This document shows, one piece after another, positions 18,665 through 27,719 of a stretch of DNA of 64,000 nucleotides. Within the stretch, counting starts at the first letter, position 1, and each line of letters opens with the position of its first letter. The stretch spans positions 1,488,001 through 1,552,000 of the forward strand of contig NZ_CP031123.2 in assembly GCF_002843235.3 (NCBI RefSeq). The letters run 5' to 3'. The notes beneath the pieces were generated by a model that was given only the letters and a program-made list of their open reading frames with translations, made no database searches and was not told the DNA's origin. Position numbers and translations under genes: made by a program. The DNA comes from Providencia huaxiensis (lineage in GTDB: Bacteria > Pseudomonadota > Gammaproteobacteria > Enterobacterales > Enterobacteriaceae).

Positions 18665-19843
18665 ATGAGAATTAACACGGCATTACTAGCATTAGCAATA
18701 GGGGCTTTTGCTATTGGAGCAACAGAGTTTTCGCCAATGGGAATGCTTCCTTATATTGCTGATAATATACAAGAAAGTATTCCATCTGTGGGTGTGATAG
18801 TGGTTATTTATGCCCTTGGCGTTATGGTTGGCGCTCCTATTATGACACTATTATTGGTAAAAAAGCGGCCTAAAGTAGCACTAGTATTTTTGATGTCGAT
18901 CTTCACTGTTGGGAATGTATTATCGGCAATGTCACCTGATTTAGTGACACTGTCACTTTCACGATTCGTGACGAGTTTGAATCATGGCGCATTTTTTGGA
19001 TTAGGTGCAATTGTTGCGGCAAGTGTGGTTCCTCCGGGGAAACAAGCAAGTGCAATAGCGGCTATGTTTATGGGGCTAACAATAGCCAATATCGGAGGAG
19101 TACCTCTGATGACGAAATTAACACAAGTTGTGGGATGGAGGCAGGCATTTTATTTAATTTCAATTTTAGGCATTCTGACGATTATTAGTTTAATTTGGGC
19201 TTTACCAAGTAACCTAATGGGGACAAAAGTAAATGTAAAAAGTGAATTGCGTATTTTACGTCGCCCTCAAGTCCTGTTAGGCATGTTATCTACTGTCTTA
19301 GGTGCAAGTGCAATGTTTACGCTGTATACCTATATTACACCAATGTTAATGAGTTTTATTCAGGCTTCAGACCAAATGATCACGATGATGTTAGTGATTA
19401 TTGGTGTAGGTTTTACTATTGGTAACTATATTGGTGGATTATTTGCAGATAAGTCGCTCTTTGGCACTTTAATAATATTTTTCATTATGTTGGCATTAAG
19501 TATGGCTATATTCCCATTTATTGCGATAAATGCTTTTGGTGCGGGTGTCGGCCTAATGATATGGAGTATTTTTAGTTTTGGTATTGTACCACCAATTCAA
19601 ATGTTAGTTATGAATGCAGCTACAGGGGCTCAAGCCTTAGCTTCTTCCGTTAATATTGGGGCATTTAATTTAGGAAATGCTATAGGTGCAGCAATTGGAG
19701 GGGTAGTTTTATCCTACGGGTATAGCTATTCAATGATTAGTTTTATGGGAGCACTCGTTGCTGTTTTAGGTATTTTGGTTATTCTGGTTTCTTTTCGCAA
19801 AAAATCCGATATTAAAGTAGAAGCTGAAATTGCATATGACTAA
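18665..19843 (+). CDS. MFS efflux transporter, AraJ/DHA1-like
   Basis: The 392-residue protein has twelve predicted membrane segments, starting IGAFAIGATEFSPMGMLPYIA, with ALGVMVGAPIM in the second helix and NHGAFFGLGAIVAASVVPPGKQASA in the fourth. These features fit the AraJ branch of drug/sugar efflux carriers. AAGG lies eight bases before the ATG. It is divergent from a LysR regulator, a common arrangement for inducible efflux. The substrate is unknown. Confidence 0.85.
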   Translation: MRINTALLALAIGAFAIGATEFSPMGMLPYIADNIQESIPSVGVIVVIYALGVMVGAPIMTLLLVKKRPKVALVFLMSIFTVGNVLSAMSPDLVTLSLSRFVTSLNHGAFFGLGAIVAASVVPPGKQASAIAAMFMGLTIANIGGVPLMTKLTQVVGWRQAFYLISILGILTIISLIWALPSNLMGTKVNVKSELRILRRPQVLLGMLSTVLGASAMFTLYTYITPMLMSFIQASDQMITMMLVIIGVGFTIGNYIGGLFADKSLFGTLIIFFIMLALSMAIFPFIAINAFGAGVGLMIWSIFSFGIVPPIQMLVMNAATGAQALASSVNIGAFNLGNAIGAAIGGVVLSYGYSYSMISFMGALVAVLGILVILVSFRKKSDIKVEAEIAYD

Positions 19844-20006
19844 TTTAATTACATTTATTCAACTGATGATTATCATAAAGTTACAGTTCAATAAATTAAA
19901 AGGATTATCGCACTGGATAAATACAATCTGAATTAAAAAGCAATGTTCGGAGTTTTTTGGTACTGAAATTTGCCATAATTAATGTAATTATCTAGCGGAG
20001 GGTGGC

Positions 20007-21086
20007 ATGATGACAGCTAAAAATTTGTGGAAAACACCGGAACAGAGATGGCAAGCGGTAATTGAACGAAATAAAGCCGCAGATGGTCATTTTATTTACG
20101 GTGTAAAAACATCAGCTATTTATTGCCATCCTTCTGCGGCTGGGCGTTTACCAAATAGAAATAACGTTGAATTTTTCGATAGTGAACAGCAAGCGATTAA
20201 ACAAGGCTATCGTGCTGGAAAACGTTTTCGAGCAGAAAATTCACGATTAGCCCAATTTTACCAAGAACAAATTGAAAAAGCTTGCCGTTATATTGAACTG
20301 CAGGAGCAAGCGGTGAGTCTGGCAAGTTTAGCTGATTATATTGGTATGAGCCGTTACCATTTACATCGTTTATTTAAAGCACAAACCGGGTTAACCCCAA
20401 AGGCATACGGGGATGCTTTTCGCCACAAAGCATTGCAACGACAGCTCCAAGAAAAAAAACGAATAACTGACGCTATTTATGATGCGGGTTATCAATCAAA
20501 TAGTCGCTTTTATGAAGCTTCATCTAAACGATTAGGTATGACACCAAGTGAATGGAAATCAGGTGGCGGTGGTAATAAAATTTATTTTGCTCTTGCAGTT
20601 TGCTCATTGGGGACACTACTCGTTGCACAAAGTCCGATAGGTGTTTGTGCTATTTTATTAGGGGATGACCCTGAGCAGTTATTGAATAATTTACAGGATA
20701 AATTCCCAAAAGCAGAGCTGATTGGAGGAGATGACGGTTTTGAACAACTGGTAGCTCAGATAGTGGGTTTTATCGAGGCACCTGAAATTGGTTTAAATTT
20801 ACCATTAGACATTCAAGGTACTGCATTTCAACAGCGCGTCTGGCAAGCTTTACGAAATATTCCATTAGGAGAAACGGTAAGCTACAGAGATATTGCAGAG
20901 AAAATTGGCAAGCCTAGTGCAGTCAGAGCGGTAGCTAATGCCTGTGGTGCAAATATGTTAGCTGTCGCTATTCCGTGTCATCGAGTGGTTAGAAGTAATG
21001 GTGATCTTTCAGGCTATCGTTGGGGCATTGATCGAAAACAAGCGCTATTGCTAAAAGAAGCCCAGTATAAGGCAGATAATAGTTAA
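20007..21086 (+). CDS. ada: Ada-like alkylation-response regulator / O6-methylguanine-DNA methyltransferase with a degraded N-terminal zinc site
   Basis: The layout is that of E. coli Ada: an N-terminal methyl-phosphotriester domain (1-80), an AraC-type DNA-binding domain (85-190, LADYIGMSRYHLHRLFKAQTG) and a C-terminal methyltransferase with IPCHRVV (Cys near residue 324). The repair half looks intact. The N-domain keeps only one of the four zinc cysteines: Cys40 matches Cys38 of E. coli, while Cys42, Cys69 and Cys72 are Ala44, Gly71 and Phe74. The methyl-phosphotriester switch should therefore be lost or altered. A GGAGGG site precedes two adjacent ATGs (20007 and 20010). Confidence 0.9.
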   Translation: MMTAKNLWKTPEQRWQAVIERNKAADGHFIYGVKTSAIYCHPSAAGRLPNRNNVEFFDSEQQAIKQGYRAGKRFRAENSRLAQFYQEQIEKACRYIELQEQAVSLASLADYIGMSRYHLHRLFKAQTGLTPKAYGDAFRHKALQRQLQEKKRITDAIYDAGYQSNSRFYEASSKRLGMTPSEWKSGGGGNKIYFALAVCSLGTLLVAQSPIGVCAILLGDDPEQLLNNLQDKFPKAELIGGDDGFEQLVAQIVGFIEAPEIGLNLPLDIQGTAFQQRVWQALRNIPLGETVSYRDIAEKIGKPSAVRAVANACGANMLAVAIPCHRVVRSNGDLSGYRWGIDRKQALLLKEAQYKADNS

Positions 21087-21169
21087 TGATAGCTAAGAAA
21101 ATCATGGGTGGCCATAGTTTTCATATCATTATGTCTAATAAATTACTTTAGCTAGAATATTTAAGATTA

Positions 21170-21202
21170 ACAGCACCAATATTAATATATAATGGGTGCT
21201 GT
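21170..21202. other. Hairpin in the long gap after ada
   Basis: ACAGCACC (21170-21177) pairs perfectly with GGTGCTGT (21195-21202) around an AT-rich 17-base loop. No T-tract follows on either strand, so it is not a standard intrinsic terminator. It is the most structured element in the 530-base space between ada and the broken MocR gene. Confidence 0.35.
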
Positions 21203-21345
21203 ATTAGTAAATACAATATGATATCTAAAACTAAAATATTATTTTTAGAAGTAGCTATTTTCATTTATTGATATGTGAAAAACCCATTACAAACCCATTA
21301 AAAACTATCCAGGTAATATGTTTTTTTATACGGTTGATAATAATG

Positions 21346-21483
21346 CTATATTTTTTGTCCTTTATATTTTTCACGTCTTTTTTCTCGAATAAAAGTATTT
21401 GCTTTCTTAAATATCCAAACAATAGGTTGTAATAAGATGAATTTAGGGTGTGGCTTTCCTCTTGTGTTTTTTTCATATTCCAT
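21346..21483 (-). CDS. Candidate small basic protein, 45 residues
   Basis: This short frame has ATG at 21483 with AGGAA about six bases upstream on the coding strand. It encodes a 45-residue, strongly basic peptide with a central hydrophobic patch (LLQPIVWIFKKANTFI) flanked by charged ends. I do not recognise it. A 71-codon frame in another phase (21261-21476) overlaps it but has a poor start context, so I prefer this one. The peptide could be a membrane-associated small protein or a chance frame. Confidence 0.35.
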   Translation of the reverse strand: MEYEKNTRGKPHPKFILLQPIVWIFKKANTFIREKRREKYKGQKI

Positions 21484-21617
21484 AAATATTCCTAATAAAG
21501 TACGAATTTATATTTAGAATTGCATGGCGAACATTTTTAAAAAAGTGACAGATTTGTTTTTTTGCAAAATACAGATCAAATTCAGTCATTTTTGTATTAC
21601 ATTATCCTTATGGGAAA

Positions 21618-22222
21618 ATGAGAAGGGTTTATAATGTGTTACTGTACAAACAAATAGCACAAGAACTACAGGAAAAAATTAAACAAGGTGAGTTTCTTAG
21701 CGGTGAAAAGATGCCGTCAGTGAGGGATATTGGGCGCACTCATCAAGTCAGCATCACTACTGCACAACTCGCGTACCGTGAGCTGGAACGTTTACAACTG
21801 ATTTATGCAGTACCTAAATCAGGGTATTTTGTGATACCAGAAAAAACAGAAGCTCTTTTGCCTAAAGTGGCAAATTATATTCAAAAACCTGTCCAAGTTG
21901 CTCAATGGAATCCAACAATGGATTTTCTGCGTGTATCTGAGCGGCATGGTGTGACATCATTATCTTGTGCCGTCCCTAATATAGAAGATAAAAGTTTAGA
22001 GCCACTATGGCAAGAAATGACCATGGTTGCACGTCGTAAACTTTCCCTAACTCTGGAATATGATAGCTTGCAAGGGCTAGCGTCCTTAAGAGAACAAATT
22101 CATTTAATTTCCGATGATAGTCATCTGTTTACGCCTGATGATATTGTGACCACGACGAGTGGTCATCAATCATTATCAATCGCTTTGCAAGCGTGTACAC
22201 AAGGTAATGATGTTATTGCAGT
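21618..22222 (+). pseudogene. MocR-type (GntR/aminotransferase) regulator, 5' part, split by an IS3-family element
   Basis: This part encodes a GntR-type helix-turn-helix (GEKMPSVRDIGRTHQVSITT) and the first part of an aminotransferase-like domain, ending ...GNDVIAV at the insertion point. The coding sequence resumes in frame at 23864 once one copy of the target duplication is removed. The uninterrupted gene would have had about 475 codons, the normal length of YdcR-like MocR proteins. Possible starts are ATG 21618 or GTG 21636; the latter has AGAAGGG eight bases upstream. The truncated product has a DNA-binding domain but no complete sensor. Confidence 0.88.
22218..22222. repeat. Target-site duplication, left copy (GCAGT)
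   Basis: GCAGT at 22218-22222 is repeated at 23859-23863. The host gene's coding sequence reads ...gca gtt gaa across the joined site, which fixes this pentamer as the duplicated target. Confidence 0.8.
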
Positions 22223-22294
22223 CCCCCTGTGTCAGGATAGTTGTCGCCTCAGTTTTTCATAAAAATATAACAGGGAGCGGTAAGTTAGATATTA

Positions 22295-22786
22295 GTGAAG
22301 CATTATCCTGAAGATCATAAGAAAGCCATCATTAGAAAGCTGGTTGAAAGTGGCTTATCATTACGCCAATTCGCAAAGCTAGAAAGTATCAACTTATCTA
22401 CTTTGTATTCATGGCGAGATAAGTATTTAAAAGCAGGTTCTAGTTTGGCTGATAGCAATAGTTCAGATGGTTGGTCACCAGAGCAAAAGTTCTCAATTGT
22501 TTTAGAAACAGCAGCATTGAGCGAAATTGAGTTAAGTGAGTATTGCCGTGAAAAAGGGCTTTACCCTGAGCAAGTTAAAGAATGGAAGCGAAGCTGCATT
22601 GCAGGCAATCAAACTAAAGCCCAGCAACGTAAGCAATTAACCCAAGAGCGAAAGGATGATCGTAAGCGGATTAAAGAGTTAGAAAGAGAGTTAAAGCGCA
22701 AAGATGCTGCGCTTGCTGAAACGGCAGCGTTGTTGGTGCTCAGAAAAAAGTTAAATGCCTACTGGGGGGAAGACGAGGACAATTAA
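22295..22786 (+). CDS. IS3-family transposase OrfA
   Basis: The 163-residue protein has two helix-turn-helix modules (LRQFAKLESINLSTLYSWRDKY, then a second ending EYCREKGLYPEQVKEWK) and a long C-terminal charged coiled coil with the leucine-zipper character of IS3 OrfA. Near the 3' end lies A AAA AAG (22744-22750), in the correct phase for a -1 ribosomal slip into the orfB frame. The GTG start at 22295 is approximate; a GGGAG lies somewhat far upstream. Confidence 0.85.
   Translation: MKHYPEDHKKAIIRKLVESGLSLRQFAKLESINLSTLYSWRDKYLKAGSSLADSNSSDGWSPEQKFSIVLETAALSEIELSEYCREKGLYPEQVKEWKRSCIAGNQTKAQQRKQLTQERKDDRKRIKELERELKRKDAALAETAALLVLRKKLNAYWGEDEDN
22744..22750 (+). promoter_or_regulatory. Programmed -1 frameshift site (A AAA AAG)
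   Basis: In the orfA frame the codons are AGA AAA AAG, giving a classic X XXY YYZ slippery heptamer. After a -1 slip the frame is open without a stop through to the orfB ATG at 22879 and on to 23826, which would yield the OrfAB fusion transposase typical of IS3 elements. Confidence 0.75.
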
Positions 22787-22878
22787 CCTCACTCACAGAT
22801 AGGCAGCATTACGCATCTCTGATTGATGAAGCAGTCGGCTCAGGTGCTAGAAAAGAGAAAGCCTGTGAAGAAGTTGGT

Positions 22879-23826
22879 ATGTCTGTACGCACATTACAAC
22901 GCTGGCAGGAAAGCGGTGAAATCAGTGGTGACAAAAGACCTACAGCTGATAGGCCAGAACCGAGTAACAAGCTCACTGAGGAAGAGCAGCAAGCGATATT
23001 AGCTACCTGTAACCAAGAAGAATACGCCAATTTAGGGCCAAGTCAGATAGTGCCAATGCTGGCAGATAACGGGCAATATCTCGCGTCTGAATCGAGCTTT
23101 TATCGTGTGTTGAAAGCCAATGACCAGCTAGCCCATCGAGGTAAAGCAAAACCTAAAGGTAGCCGAGCTAAACCTAAGGGGTACACAGCGACAGCGCCAA
23201 ACCAAGTGTGGACTTGGGATATTAGTTACTGCCCGTCAACGGTCATTGGTCGGTTCTTCTACCTCTACATGATAATCGACATCTTCAGCCGTAAGGTTGT
23301 CGGGTGGGAAGTTCATGACAGTGAATCAGGTGAACATGCTGCCCAATTGCTTGAGCGCACGCTCTGGTCTGAGAAATGCGTTAAAAAAGACGTGGTATTG
23401 CATTCAGATAACGGTAGCCCGATGAAATGTTTGACGATGCAAGCCAAAATGCTTGATATGGGTGTCATTGGCTCTCGTAGCCGCCCCGGTGTCAGCAATG
23501 ATAATCCGTACTCAGAATCATTGTTCCGCACGGTCAAATACAGTCACCGCTGGCCAAGCGAAGGCTTTAAAAGCCTTGAAGATGCAAGAGCTTGGATGAA
23601 AGGCTTCGCTCAATGGTACAACACTGAGCACAGGCATAGTCGCATCAAATTCGTGACACCAGCGCAACGCCATAATGGTGAAGATAAAGCGATATTGGCA
23701 AGACGCCATGAGCTATATACCAAAGCGCAAAAAAAGAACCCTAACCGCTGGTCAAAGGGTATTAGAAACTGGGAGGAAATCGGTGATGTGAAATTAAACC
23801 CAGAGAACAAAAAAGAAGCTGCTTAA
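22879..23826 (+). CDS. IS3-family transposase OrfB, DDE integrase core
   Basis: The 315-residue reading begins at an internal ATG; the frame is open upstream to the slip site, so the natural product is probably the OrfAB fusion. The catalytic D-D-E residues are visible in VWTWDISY, LHSDNGSP and NPYSESLFRTVKY. A helix-turn-helix-like SVRTLQRWQESGEI lies at the N-terminus and the RHSRIKFVTPAQRH tail is typical. The catalytic core appears complete. Confidence 0.92.
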   Translation: MSVRTLQRWQESGEISGDKRPTADRPEPSNKLTEEEQQAILATCNQEEYANLGPSQIVPMLADNGQYLASESSFYRVLKANDQLAHRGKAKPKGSRAKPKGYTATAPNQVWTWDISYCPSTVIGRFFYLYMIIDIFSRKVVGWEVHDSESGEHAAQLLERTLWSEKCVKKDVVLHSDNGSPMKCLTMQAKMLDMGVIGSRSRPGVSNDNPYSESLFRTVKYSHRWPSEGFKSLEDARAWMKGFAQWYNTEHRHSRIKFVTPAQRHNGEDKAILARRHELYTKAQKKNPNRWSKGIRNWEEIGDVKLNPENKKEAA

Positions 23827-23858
23827 CAGCTCAGGCGACAACTACCTTGAAAAACGCC

Positions 23859-23863
23859 GCAGT
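23859..23863. repeat. Target-site duplication, right copy (GCAGT)
   Basis: This second copy of the pentamer directly follows the right end of the insertion sequence. The host coding frame resumes here as gca gtt gaa tcg. Confidence 0.8.
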
Positions 23864-24686
23864 TGAATCGCCAACATTTCCAGGATTGTTACAAACGTTG
23901 TATGGCTTAGGTCGGAAAATTATTGAAATTCCTATTGACCCTGAAACTGGAATAGACCTCGATAGGCTAGAGGAAGCATTCGAACGCTGGGAAGTAAAAG
24001 CAGTTGTTGTGACGCCGAGTTGCAATAACCCAATGGGCTGTATCATGCCTGATAATAACAAACAACGTTTATTGAATATTGTTGAAAAACATCATGGAAC
24101 AGTCATTGAAAATGATTGCCTCGCAGGGTTGGCGTATCAGTATCCAAGGCCTTCGACAATACAATCGCTAGATAACAATGGACATGTGATTTTATGTAGT
24201 TCTTTTTCAAAAACGGTTGCACCAGGCACTCGTACGGGGTGGATAATCCCTGGGAGATATAAAGAGAAAGTTCTACATTTAAAATATTTATCGCACTGTT
24301 CTGGTGAGATTTTTATGCAGCAAGTTATGGCGAACTTCTTAAAGGAAGGGCATTATTTTTTGCATTTGCGCCGAATGAGACAGCATTATAGTGAACTACA
24401 ATGCCAATATAAAGAGTTAGTTGAAACCCATTTTCCTGTTAATACTCGTATTTCGCGGCCACAAGGAGGATTTTCATTGTGGGTTGAACATCTACCGGTT
24501 GATAATCGTAAATTACTCGATATTCTACATCGTAATAAAGTCACTGTTCTAACCGGGGAACATTTCTCGACTGGTGGATGTTTCCTTAATCATTTACGAA
24601 TAAATTACGCGCTTCCATTAATCGCAAGGCGACGCAATGCAATTAAAATATTAGGGGAAGCATTAAAAGTCACAAGTTTAAAATAA
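23859..24686 (+). pseudogene. MocR-type regulator, 3' part downstream of the IS element
   Basis: This is the remainder of the aminotransferase-like domain. It has CNNPMGCIMPDN, the YQYPRPSTIQ region and the PLP-lysine block CSSFSKTVAPGTRTGW, then the usual C-terminal domain. Joined to 21618-22222 it restores a full YdcR-like protein. A TTG inside the IS end (23847) could start a fragment in frame, but without the DNA-binding domain it would not act as a MocR regulator. The gene converges on the nucleoside-permease gene. Confidence 0.88.
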
Positions 24687-24691
24687 TATAA

Positions 24692-24732
24692 AGCCCCTTA
24701 TTCTGTAAATATGTCTAATGAATAAGGGGGCT
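24692..24732. terminator. Hairpin between convergent genes
   Basis: AGCCCCTTATTC (24692-24703) pairs with GAATAAGGGGGCT (24720-24732) around a 16-base loop, with one base bulged. It lies between the MocR fragment and the permease gene and can serve both strands. Confidence 0.65.
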
Positions 24733-24740
24733 ATCAGTTG

Positions 24741-25985
24741 TTAAATAGTCGTTTTTGGTTGGCTATTTTTAGAATAAAACAAGTAAACCAAATAAATAAG
24801 AGTGAAGCTAGCCGTGTACCCCGTAAAAATCATCCAGAAAGTTTTCCAATCCACCACGCCATTGACCGTATTTAATTCGATAACCCAACCACATAATACA
24901 GCACCTAAAAAAGTACCAAAACCGTTAACTAATGTGGTGAATACTCCTTGAGCTGTTGATCTAAATTCGGGAGCAATTTCTTTTTCCAAAAATAGCGAGC
25001 CAGCGATATTAAAGAAATCAAATGCGCAGCCGTATACAACCATGGACAAAAATAAAGCGATGGTACCAATTACAGTGAAATCACCATAGGCAAATAAACC
25101 TAATCGTAAAATCCACGCAATCATACTCATGAATAAGATGGTTTCAATTTTGAACTTTTTGAGTAGCAGAGGTAAAAGCAAAATGAAGATGATTTCAGAA
25201 AATTGCGATATTGATAAAAAGATAGTGGGATATTCAGAAAAAATAGAGCCTCTAGCTTCGGGCATTAATGCCATATCTTGTAAGAAGGGGACGCCAAAGG
25301 TATTGGTAATTTGTAAGACAGATCCCAATAGCATGGCAAAAAATAAGAATACCGCTACTCTTCCTTTTTTAAATAGTAAAATAATATTTTGGCAACTAAA
25401 GCTGGATTTTTCTCCTTTTTTCTCAATTTTACAGCTCTGCGTTGAAATAAAGAATACAGAAAAAATACTGAGCACAACCGATGCAATTGCGCCGACATAT
25501 AATTGATAAAAACTCATTTCCAATTTTAATAAGCTAATTGTCCACATAGCGACAATAAAGCCTACAGTACCGTAAACTCGTATTTTGGGGAAATAGACAT
25601 CAGAATCGAGTTTCTTGGCACTCAACATTTCAAAAACAATGCTATTACAAACAGAAATAGTTGGCATATAAAACATTAGATGAACTAATGTCATAATAAA
25701 TAGCAGGGTTATTGAATGACTATGAGCCATAGCGATTAAAAATACAGCAGAAATAATATGTGATGCAACGTAAACAAGCTTTCGGTTATTAATTTTATCT
25801 GCAATAAATCCGATGATAATTGGCGAACATAAAGCTGAAATGCCTAATGTACTAAAAATCAGACCAATTTCACCGCCTTTGAAGTGCAATGTATTGAAGA
25901 GATAAGACGCGAAAGTAACTAGCCATGATCCCCAGATAAAAAATTGTAGAAATGAAACAAATTTCAACCGAGTCGTGATATTCAT
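24741..25985 (-). CDS. Nucleoside:H+ symporter, NupG/XapB family
   Basis: The 414-residue, twelve-helix permease resembles E. coli NupG throughout: LQFFIWGSWLVTFASYLF in helix 1, YGTVGFIVAMW, LLGSVLQITNTFG, and MVVYGCAFDFFNIAGSLFLEKE in the second half. It should import nucleosides with protons across the inner membrane. NupG, XapB and YegT are close relatives and I cannot decide which one this corresponds to. No CytR- or CRP-like site was recognised upstream. Confidence 0.85.
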   Translation of the reverse strand: MNITTRLKFVSFLQFFIWGSWLVTFASYLFNTLHFKGGEIGLIFSTLGISALCSPIIIGFIADKINNRKLVYVASHIISAVFLIAMAHSHSITLLFIMTLVHLMFYMPTISVCNSIVFEMLSAKKLDSDVYFPKIRVYGTVGFIVAMWTISLLKLEMSFYQLYVGAIASVVLSIFSVFFISTQSCKIEKKGEKSSFSCQNIILLFKKGRVAVFLFFAMLLGSVLQITNTFGVPFLQDMALMPEARGSIFSEYPTIFLSISQFSEIIFILLLPLLLKKFKIETILFMSMIAWILRLGLFAYGDFTVIGTIALFLSMVVYGCAFDFFNIAGSLFLEKEIAPEFRSTAQGVFTTLVNGFGTFLGAVLCGWVIELNTVNGVVDWKTFWMIFTGYTASFTLIYLVYLFYSKNSQPKTTI

Positions 25986-26515
25986 GTTTATACACCTTCC
26001 GTTAGCTTAAACATGCTTTAATTTAATTATTAAATAAACTGTTCTTTTCAATTCATTTAATAACCAAGTATGGAAGCATCTATCTTGTTATTGTTTGTGC
26101 ATTATAAAATAGCTAGTGAGAGTTTTTTTTGATATGGAGGCGGATAATCATCGATTAATAGCTGGAGTTAGCCTATTTATATAGGAGATATTACGTATTC
26201 AAACACATAGAAATAATAAAATTAGCTATTAATTCTTGTTTCTGTATTCAAAATATCTGAACAATAGATAATATTTATTTAACTTTTTCATAAGTTAGTT
26301 GAATTTAATTAACGTTTAAGGTTTAATGGCTGTCTCTTCACGTTTGTCTTCCAGTTTGCTGTCTCAACTAATTATCTCAATATTTCCAGTCGTTAAACAT
26401 CACTTGCTCCCTAGCAACTCATTACCAAAAAACTCCCTCATTTTCTTAAAAAAACGCTATAACCTCAATCATAGCGATGATTGGGAAATTTAATGTATGT
26501 CAAAACGAGAATATT
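25986..26515. other. Long AT-rich intergenic region, no feature recognised
   Basis: About 530 bases separate the divergent permease and MFS genes. I saw no coding frame with a ribosome-binding site, no convincing hairpin with a T-tract and no recognisable operator. It presumably holds both promoters. Confidence 0.6.
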
Positions 26516-27667
26516 ATGATCTCCACTCATTACTTACTGCTTTTATCTGCAGTAGCGGTATACCTTGTTGGCACCGCAGAATTCATGTTGTCGGCTATTA
26601 TATCGCCGTTAGCAATTGTGTTTCATGTTCAGCCCGAACAGATTACTTGGCTGATATCGGCTTATGCTTTGGCCTATACCTTGGCTGCTCCTATTATTGG
26701 TTTCTTATCAGATAGAATTGACAGGCGTAAAATTGTGCTCACGGCTCTCTTGTTATTATCGCTCGACAGTTTAGCTATCATTTTTGCGCCTAATTTATTG
26801 ATTGTTCTAGTTTTAAGGGGGCTCGGTGGATTGGCTTCTGCCTCACTTGTTCCCGTTATCTTTGCCCTTGTTGCTGATGTAATTAGTGAAAGTCAACAGG
26901 CTATAGCAATGGGGAGTATTATGATGGGAATGACAGTCGGTATTATTACAGGGCCTATCATTGCAGGGGTATTAGTTCAATATTTTGCTTGGTATGCTCC
27001 ATTTGTATATACCGCAATAGGATGCTTATTGGTATTTATCATAGCGTTATTTACGCTACCGCACTCTCAAAAAACGATCGGAAGAAAATTATCTTTTAAA
27101 GCGATTAAGCACGTAGGTATTGTCAGATTCATATTAGCTAAAAGCATATGGAATGGCGTGTCGGTCTGTATGTTTTTGCTTGCAGGTGAAATATTAAGGC
27201 AACGATCCTACTTAGAAAGTGTGGAGGTCGGTAGCTTAATGGGATTATTTGGAATTGGGCTATTATGTGGTAATGGCTTAGTTACAAAAATTGAAAAAAT
27301 TAAAGCATCAAATAATGCAAAACTCGTGGTTATTATTTTAATAATTATGGTTACGATTACCTTATTTCTCAGTGGGTGGCTTTCGTTAATTGGTTATGGA
27401 TTATGCTTAACTATTTTAGGGGGGATGTTGGGTCTAGCATCACCGATAAGTACAGCAATGTTAGCAAGAAAAAGCGCAGAGAATAAAGGTTTTATTTTGT
27501 CTATATCCGAAAGTGTTAACAACTTGATTTTATTATCTGCATTACCAATCTTTTCTTTACTCTTTGCAAAAAATTATCTTAACGTTTCTATAATCTTGAC
27601 TATTGTATTATTGAGCGCGGCTATTGTTTTAGTTTTTCCTTCTAGAGAAAGGGCAAAGAAACTATAG
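26516..27667 (+). CDS. MFS transporter, DHA1-like efflux pump
   Basis: The 383-residue protein has twelve predicted helices. Helix 1 reads VAVYLVGTAEFMLSAIISPLA, followed by AYALAYTLAAPIIGFLSDRIDRRK, the MFS motif A loop. I chose the ATG at 26516 because GAGA lies a few bases upstream and the first helix begins at once; an upstream in-frame start at 26477 would only add a polar extension. The family exports drugs or metabolites; the substrate is unknown. Confidence 0.82.
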   Translation: MISTHYLLLLSAVAVYLVGTAEFMLSAIISPLAIVFHVQPEQITWLISAYALAYTLAAPIIGFLSDRIDRRKIVLTALLLLSLDSLAIIFAPNLLIVLVLRGLGGLASASLVPVIFALVADVISESQQAIAMGSIMMGMTVGIITGPIIAGVLVQYFAWYAPFVYTAIGCLLVFIIALFTLPHSQKTIGRKLSFKAIKHVGIVRFILAKSIWNGVSVCMFLLAGEILRQRSYLESVEVGSLMGLFGIGLLCGNGLVTKIEKIKASNNAKLVVIILIIMVTITLFLSGWLSLIGYGLCLTILGGMLGLASPISTAMLARKSAENKGFILSISESVNNLILLSALPIFSLLFAKNYLNVSIILTIVLLSAAIVLVFPSRERAKKL

Positions 27668-27672
27668 ATAGG

Positions 27673-27714
27673 GTATTTTCTCCACTGAAAATAGTTTTTC
27701 GGTGGAGAAAATAC
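27673..27714. terminator. Long 19-bp bidirectional terminator hairpin
   Basis: The arms 27673-27691 (GTATTTTCTCCACTGAAAA) and 27696-27714 are complementary except for one wobble pair, with a four-base loop. It separates two convergent MFS genes. Confidence 0.8.
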
Positions 27715-27719
27715 GAGGG

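Larger units (their letters stand above)
22223..23858 (+). mobile_element. IS3-family insertion sequence, about 1636 bp
   Basis: The boundaries come from the interrupted host gene and the flanking GCAGT duplication. The ends are imperfect inverted repeats with a well-conserved core: TAGTTGTCGCCTCAG at 22238-22252 against the reverse complement of 23830-23844, with one mismatch. It carries the standard orfA/orfB pair with a -1 frameshift signal. Both frames look intact, so the element may still be active. I cannot name the exact IS. Confidence 0.9.

Noticed and set aside
21261..21476. 71-codon frame on the minus strand after ada
   Set aside because: It has a poor ribosome-binding context and a low-complexity Lys/Ile-rich sequence, and it overlaps a shorter frame with a better start site.
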